A stretch of DNA of 64,000 nucleotides from NCBI RefSeq assembly GCF_014648035.1, contig NZ_BMQI01000027.1, positions 1-64,000 on the forward strand, in the 5' to 3' direction. The stretch comes from Shewanella algicola. GTDB taxonomy: Bacteria > Pseudomonadota > Gammaproteobacteria > Enterobacterales > Shewanellaceae. Shown here piece by piece: positions 59,890 through 64,000 of this stretch (position 1 is the stretch's first letter; every line of letters begins with the position of its first letter). The notes beneath the pieces were generated by a model that was given only the letters and a program-made list of their open reading frames with translations, had not been told where the DNA came from and ran no database searches. The position numbers were made by a program, and so were the translations under genes.

Positions 59890-61476
59890 ATGACAACTGT
59901 TTACAACACGATTTCGGCCTCACTGTCACCACAAACTCACACATTGCGGCTCATTTTAGGCGACCAACTCAATGCCTCTCACAGCTGGTTTAAACACGTC
60001 GACCCGACTGTGGTGTATGTGATTGCCGAGCTCAAACAAGAAACCGCTTACGTTAAGCATCATGTGCAAAAAGTGTGTGCTTTTTTTGCTGCCATGGCGC
60101 AGTTTGCCGACGCTTTAGCTCACTGCGGCCATCAGGTGATGTATTTAACGTTAGATGAAACTCAACCATTTTCAGATTTGCCAACACTGCTTGAGCATAT
60201 CTGTACTCAGCACCAGCTCAATACCATTGAATATCAACAGCCTGATGAATACCGTTTAGCAAAACAACTCAGCGAATTATCATTGCCAGGCATTAAAAGT
60301 ACCTGCCATGACAGCGAGCATTTTTTGTTGCCTTTTGACGATATTAAACGTGAATTTACCGCCAATAAGCACGTTAAAATGGAGTTCTTTTATCGCCGCA
60401 TGCGCAAGCGCTTTAATGTGCTAATGCAAGACGATGAGCCCTTAGGCGGCCAATGGAATTTTGACCAACAAAATCGTGAAAATTTAAAAAAAGCCGACCT
60501 TAATGATATTCCGTCGCCTTTGTTATTTGCCAATGATGTGAGCAACATTATTAGCCGGCTTGAGCGGCATCACGTCGCAACAATAGGCAAAGCTGAAAAC
60601 CAACTATTGTGGCCAGTTAATCGCCGTCAATCTCGGCAGTTACTTGATTTTTTTTGCCATCATTTATTAATTCGCTTTGGCCGTTTTCAAGATGCCATGA
60701 CCGAAAACAGCCAGGCAGATTGGAGTCTGTACCATTCGCGTTTATCGTTTGCCATTAACGCTAAAATCCTTTCACCAGGCGAAGTCATCAATAAAGTCAT
60801 TAGCCATTGGCAAGCCAATCAAACCGAGATATCACTGACACAAGTAGAAGGATTTGTGCGGCAAATTTTAGGCTGGCGTGAATATGTCCGCGGGATTTAT
60901 TGGATCAATATGCCAGGCTACGCAACCCAAAATGCCTTACAAGCGCAAAGACCATTACCTGGGTATTTTTGGACGGCTAACACTAAGATGAACTGCATGC
61001 ACCACGCGATTAAGCAGTCTCTCGACTTTGCCTATGCCCATCATATTCAACGGTTAATGGTGACGGGCTGTTTTAGTTTACTCGCTGGCATTAATCCAGA
61101 CGAAGTCGACCAATGGTATTTAGGCATTTACATTGATGCCATTGAGTGGGTAGAAATGCCTAACACCCGTGGTATGACTCAATTTGCCGACGGCGGTATT
61201 GTTGCCACTAAACCTTATGCCGCCAGTGGTAACTACCTCAATAAAATGGGCGACTATTGCAAAAGCTGTCATTACAATGTCAAACTTAAAACAGAAGCTA
61301 ACGCCTGCCCTTTCAATAGTTTATATTGGCACTTTATTCAGCGCCATCAACAACACTTTGGCCGTAATCCGCGCATGACAATGGTGTATAAAAACTGGCA
61401 AAAGATGAACGCTGACACCCAACAAGCTATTATCCATAAAGCCGAAGTGCTGTTAGCCGACCTCGACAACTTATAA
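59890..61476 (+). CDS. FeS-BCP-type photolyase ((6-4) photolyase/CryB-related)
   Basis: The 528-residue protein matches the PhrB-like branch of photolyases (DPRP family): LRLILGDQLNASHSWFKHVD at the start, KMEFFYRRMRKRFNVLMQDDEPLGGQWNFD, WREYVRGIYWINMPGY and the FAD region MVTGCFSLLAGINPDEVDQWYLG-type. The four Cys expected to bind a 4Fe-4S cluster are visible (MVTGCF, GDYCKSC, ACPFN). Characterised relatives repair (6-4) photoproducts and carry a lumazine antenna. Its start follows the DUF2256 stop at once. Confidence 0.9.
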   Translation: MTTVYNTISASLSPQTHTLRLILGDQLNASHSWFKHVDPTVVYVIAELKQETAYVKHHVQKVCAFFAAMAQFADALAHCGHQVMYLTLDETQPFSDLPTLLEHICTQHQLNTIEYQQPDEYRLAKQLSELSLPGIKSTCHDSEHFLLPFDDIKREFTANKHVKMEFFYRRMRKRFNVLMQDDEPLGGQWNFDQQNRENLKKADLNDIPSPLLFANDVSNIISRLERHHVATIGKAENQLLWPVNRRQSRQLLDFFCHHLLIRFGRFQDAMTENSQADWSLYHSRLSFAINAKILSPGEVINKVISHWQANQTEISLTQVEGFVRQILGWREYVRGIYWINMPGYATQNALQAQRPLPGYFWTANTKMNCMHHAIKQSLDFAYAHHIQRLMVTGCFSLLAGINPDEVDQWYLGIYIDAIEWVEMPNTRGMTQFADGGIVATKPYAASGNYLNKMGDYCKSCHYNVKLKTEANACPFNSLYWHFIQRHQQHFGRNPRMTMVYKNWQKMNADTQQAIIHKAEVLLADLDNL

Positions 61477-61505
61477 GCTTACGCAAACCAAACACCAGGA
61501 GAGTC

Positions 61506-62402
61506 ATGGACAAGATATCAGCCATACGCAGCTTTGTTGAAGTCGCCAACTGTGGCAGCTTTACACAGGCGGCTGAACAACTTGGGTTAAGCCGCTTACA
61601 GGTGTCTCGGCACATTAAAGACGTTGAGCAGTGGCTTGCGCTACGTTTGTTGCACCGCACCACTCGCCGCGTGAGTTTAACCCTACAAGGTGAAGAAGCG
61701 CTCAACTATTGCCAACGTATTTTAAGTGAAGTGGCCGCCATGGAAAGCCGCGCCAACAGCCACAATAATGAATTGGTTGGCAGCATTCGTATTGCCTCTC
61801 CAATCGGACTTGGGCAGCATAAACTCTTTGATGTGGTTGAAGCGTTTTGCCAACAACACCCAAAAGTGAATATTCAGTTATTACTGTCTGATAATATTTC
61901 GCAATTGGTTAGCGACAGAGTCGATATTGCATTGCGTTATACCCATCAGCCCGATGAGAGTTTAATCGCCAGACGCTTAATGCACATCGACAACGTAATA
62001 TGCGCCTCACCCGACTACTTAGCCCAACATGACGCCATTTTGGCACCTCATGACCTGTTACAGCACAATTGCTTACGTCATTCGAGCCAACAACACTGGG
62101 AAGTGATTGACGAGACTCGCTCGCACATACTTGAGGTAAAGGGTCACTTGCAAGCCAATGAAATGGGCGTATTAATTAAAGCGGCATTGCGCGGAAATGG
62201 CATTGTGTGTTTGCCAACCGATTTAGCCAACACCTACCTTGAACAAGGTGAGTTAATTGATGTATTACCCCGCACGACGACGCCGGGTAAAACCTTATGG
62301 GCAGTGTATTTGTCGCGTAGTTATCAACAAAATGTGGTTCGCGCCTTTATCGACTTTACGGCCAATGCCTGGCAAGACGATATTGATAAATGGCAACGCT
62401 AA
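61506..62402 (+). CDS. LysR-family transcriptional regulator
   Basis: This 298-residue protein has the LysR helix-turn-helix (FVEVANCGSFTQAAEQLGLSRLQVSRHIKDVE, residues about 10-41) and the short AaeR-like effector domain (SIRIASPIGLGQHKLFDVVEA, VDIALRYTHQPDESLIARRL). It follows the FeS-photolyase gene by 29 bp on the same strand and is probably co-transcribed, which is unusual for a LysR gene. AGGAGAGTC precedes the ATG. The effector is unknown. Confidence 0.87.
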   Translation: MDKISAIRSFVEVANCGSFTQAAEQLGLSRLQVSRHIKDVEQWLALRLLHRTTRRVSLTLQGEEALNYCQRILSEVAAMESRANSHNNELVGSIRIASPIGLGQHKLFDVVEAFCQQHPKVNIQLLLSDNISQLVSDRVDIALRYTHQPDESLIARRLMHIDNVICASPDYLAQHDAILAPHDLLQHNCLRHSSQQHWEVIDETRSHILEVKGHLQANEMGVLIKAALRGNGIVCLPTDLANTYLEQGELIDVLPRTTTPGKTLWAVYLSRSYQQNVVRAFIDFTANAWQDDIDKWQR

Positions 62403-62406
62403 CGCT

Positions 62407-63169
62407 TTATACCAATTCCATTAATATCTGCAGTAATTGCTGCGGCTGGTCAAGACTTGCATCATGACCACAATCGTCTAGCCGGTGTAATTGAGCCTGA
62501 TAAAACGGCGCTTGCGGCGCTAAACGATAATGACCATGATGCGGGTAGCCAGGCCCAAACAACTGCATTAATTGATATATGCCCTCAAACGGTTGGCGAG
62601 TATGTGCATGGGAGAATCACACATGGTCTAGCAAGCCAAAACCTGAATGAGCATCAAGCGCAATCACGCTGCAGCTTTGATGCTGTAGTAACTTGACGTA
62701 GTTAACGAGTGCTTCAGTCTCAACTTCCATCCCCTCTTTGCCTCGATACCAGGGCTGTTTGGGGGATATTCGTTGCCCAGACTAAAAATGTCATGTCTTC
62801 GTCAGAGTCAATCGGCGCATTACGCATTAAATCGACGTTATTACCGTTACCACGGCTGCTGCGTAAAAAGCCCACCGGATTGGCCACTGGCACAAAGGCT
62901 AAGCGCTCATGTTTCAATAATTGCTGCAAATGCGTGTCCCAGGGAAGACGATTTAATAAGTTGCTTAAAAATGCCAATACCACTTGAGCACCAATTCGCT
63001 CAACGCAGTGAACTCCGCCGACAAACAATACGGTAGGGCACGATGATTGCTGCTGACCAAGTTCAATTGCGGTTACCGAGAGTATTTCACCCCGATAATA
63101 CAAATCCGCCAAAGATTGATGCCGAAATAAATGCTGATGTTGGGCAATTAAACGCTTTAAAGTATCGAT
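62407..63169 (-). pseudogene. M14-family zinc carboxypeptidase, broken
   Basis: Read on the minus strand the region encodes an M14-type fold: FVGGVHCVERIGAQVVLAFL with the zinc ligands His and Glu, NPVGFLRSSRGNGNNVDLMR, then PWYRGKEGMEVETEALVNYV and ALDAHSGFGLLDHV with the third zinc His. The frame shifts near 62775-62785, between FLVW and GQRISPKQPWYRG. A TGA at 62617-62619 stands where a Trp is expected (HV-stop-FSHAHTRQPF), and the last frame ends at 62407. No ATG or GTG opens the 5' end; only a TTG at 63112 is in frame. It looks like a recently decayed gene. Confidence 0.8.
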
Positions 63170-63370
63170 TTAGAAACAATGTTCAAATGAAAACTGACCC
63201 ATTCACTCTCATTCATTGGCGACATAATCGTGATAGGTTAACTCACCTATAAGACAGCTTAATGACATTAGCATAAGCTTGTTTTGTTCCAGCTAAACAA
63301 CTGAGTTACATCATTTACAAAAATAAAACAAAACAATATAGATCAAAGAATTACAAAACAGCAGGTCTTT

Positions 63371-63386
63371 ATCGATCTAGTTCACA
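63371..63386 (+). promoter_or_regulatory. CRP-like site before the ferredoxin membrane protein gene
   Basis: ATCGATCTAGTTCACA keeps 12 of 16 positions of the CRP core TGTGATCTAGATCACA and lies about 62 bp before the start codon. CRP controls many anaerobic respiratory genes in Shewanella. Confidence 0.4.
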
Positions 63387-63447
63387 TCACTCATAACACT
63401 CACTATTTATCATATATCAAGTTCCAATCATCTACAGGATTGTTTAC

Positions 63448-64000
63448 ATGAGCACAATAGAATCGATCACCTTAATGCTGGCGCTAGTTTATAGCACTAG
63501 CCTATTGTATTGGAGTGGCAAAAAATGGGGCGCTCTGGTCAGCGGAACATTATTAGTTGGCGCCACCCTGGCGAGTTTTTTTTGGCCTTTATTGTTAATC
63601 TTATTAGTCTCTGTATTGGTTGTCACCGCGGTGGGGCAATACCGACCCGCCTTTGCAACAGCCGAAGCTAGACCCAATACCATTAGAGAGTTCAGCCAAC
63701 ATTTTTTTGCGCTTTCAATGCTGTTAGTGGGTGTACAGTACGCCATTAATGCAGGGCTATTGTACGCCGGTGAAACGCCCTGGTTAATGCGACCCGATGT
63801 GGGTGATGCCTTTTTACCGATTGCAGGCGGCATTGAGTTAAAAGCCATTTTAACCTTAGGATTGTGGGACCAAAACCACCCTGCTGCCGTGGTGATGTTG
63901 TGTGTGGTATTGCTTACTGGTGTGCTGTGTAAGCGCGCATTTTGCGGTTGGGCATGCCCATTAGGATTAGCAGGAGAGTATCTTTACAAACTCAGAAAAC
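63448..64000 (+). CDS. 4Fe-4S membrane protein (NapH/CcoG/NosR-like), cut by window end
   Basis: The frame is open from the ATG at 63448 to the last base, 184 codons. It predicts at least four membrane helices (residues about 7-24, 29-60, 87-105 and 145-165) and then CKRAFCGWACPLGLAGEY, the start of the cysteine signature of NapH/CcoG/NosR-type proteins that pass electrons from quinol to periplasmic or cofactor-assembly partners. CAGGA precedes the ATG. The ferredoxin domain lies beyond the window, so the subfamily cannot be fixed. Confidence 0.75.
   Translation, partial: MSTIESITLMLALVYSTSLLYWSGKKWGALVSGTLLVGATLASFFWPLLLILLVSVLVVTAVGQYRPAFATAEARPNTIREFSQHFFALSMLLVGVQYAINAGLLYAGETPWLMRPDVGDAFLPIAGGIELKAILTLGLWDQNHPAAVVMLCVVLLTGVLCKRAFCGWACPLGLAGEYLYKLRK

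Noticed and set aside
62457-62696. Plus-strand open frame of 79 codons
   Set aside because: It is antisense to the M14 pseudogene, whose homology is clear.

Overview
The window looks like a chromosomal segment of a marine gammaproteobacterium, most likely Shewanella or a close relative. This rests on gene content: an Fe-regulated porin/imelysin/di-haem oxidoreductase cluster, a GlyGly-CTERM protein, MetR with MetJ boxes, RlhA, HemG, DUF2057 and DUF3622 proteins, and paired photolyase genes. No rRNA, tRNA, complete insertion sequence or CRISPR array was seen. Family names come from reading the proteins; no database search was run.

Layout. 0-1.6 kb: the HD-nuclease part of a cas3 gene that loses similarity at the left edge, behind a WYL-domain regulator. 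1.6-7.6 kb: dodecin, metR behind tandem MetJ boxes, an HDOD protein, a B12-type TonB receptor behind a cobalamin riboswitch, and small proteins. 7.6-17.2 kb: rlhA, a phosphoribosyltransferase, a DnaJ-related protein, a DsbA-like oxidase, a GH13 amylase lipoprotein, an aldo/keto reductase with a divergent LysR regulator, and hemG overlapping a cytochrome b. 17.3-21.8 kb: porin, imelysin and di-haem oxidoreductase behind a Fur-like box. 22-33.6 kb: conserved proteins, GST, DJ-1/PfpI protein with a MarR regulator, a PAS-GGDEF cyclase, amidohydrolase, ketopantoate-reductase-like protein, BASS transporter, class II aldolase with a LysR regulator, and a SIMPL protein. 33.9-44.8 kb: a single-chain formate dehydrogenase fusion, sulfotransferase, an unusual Lgt, RluA-type pseudouridine synthase, YbaK and a TDT transporter with a LysR regulator. 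44.9-49.2 kb: an AT-rich block (fadD-like gene and three small orphan genes) bracketed by inverted copies of a REP-like element and full of short repeats. 49.4-57.3 kb: an amidase/agmatine deiminase operon, then a large GlyGly-CTERM Asp-box protein and a divergent sigma-54 activator. 57.4-64 kb: an NmrA-like reductase, a photolyase / DUF2256 / FeS-photolyase / LysR run, a broken M14 carboxypeptidase gene, and the start of a NapH/CcoG-like ferredoxin membrane protein.

The best candidate for an undescribed system is at 52.6-57.3 kb. A sigma-54 activator with a Cys-containing PAS sensor domain faces a 1029-residue secreted Asp-box protein. The intergenic region carries a near-consensus -24/-12 promoter for the secreted protein and a perfect palindrome placed about 95 bp upstream like an activator site. 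The second candidate is the repeat-bounded AT-rich block at 44.9-49.2 kb. Another recurring feature is a short palindrome (TAACCTGA-GTTCGGGTTA type) present five times, usually touching or overlapping stop codons.
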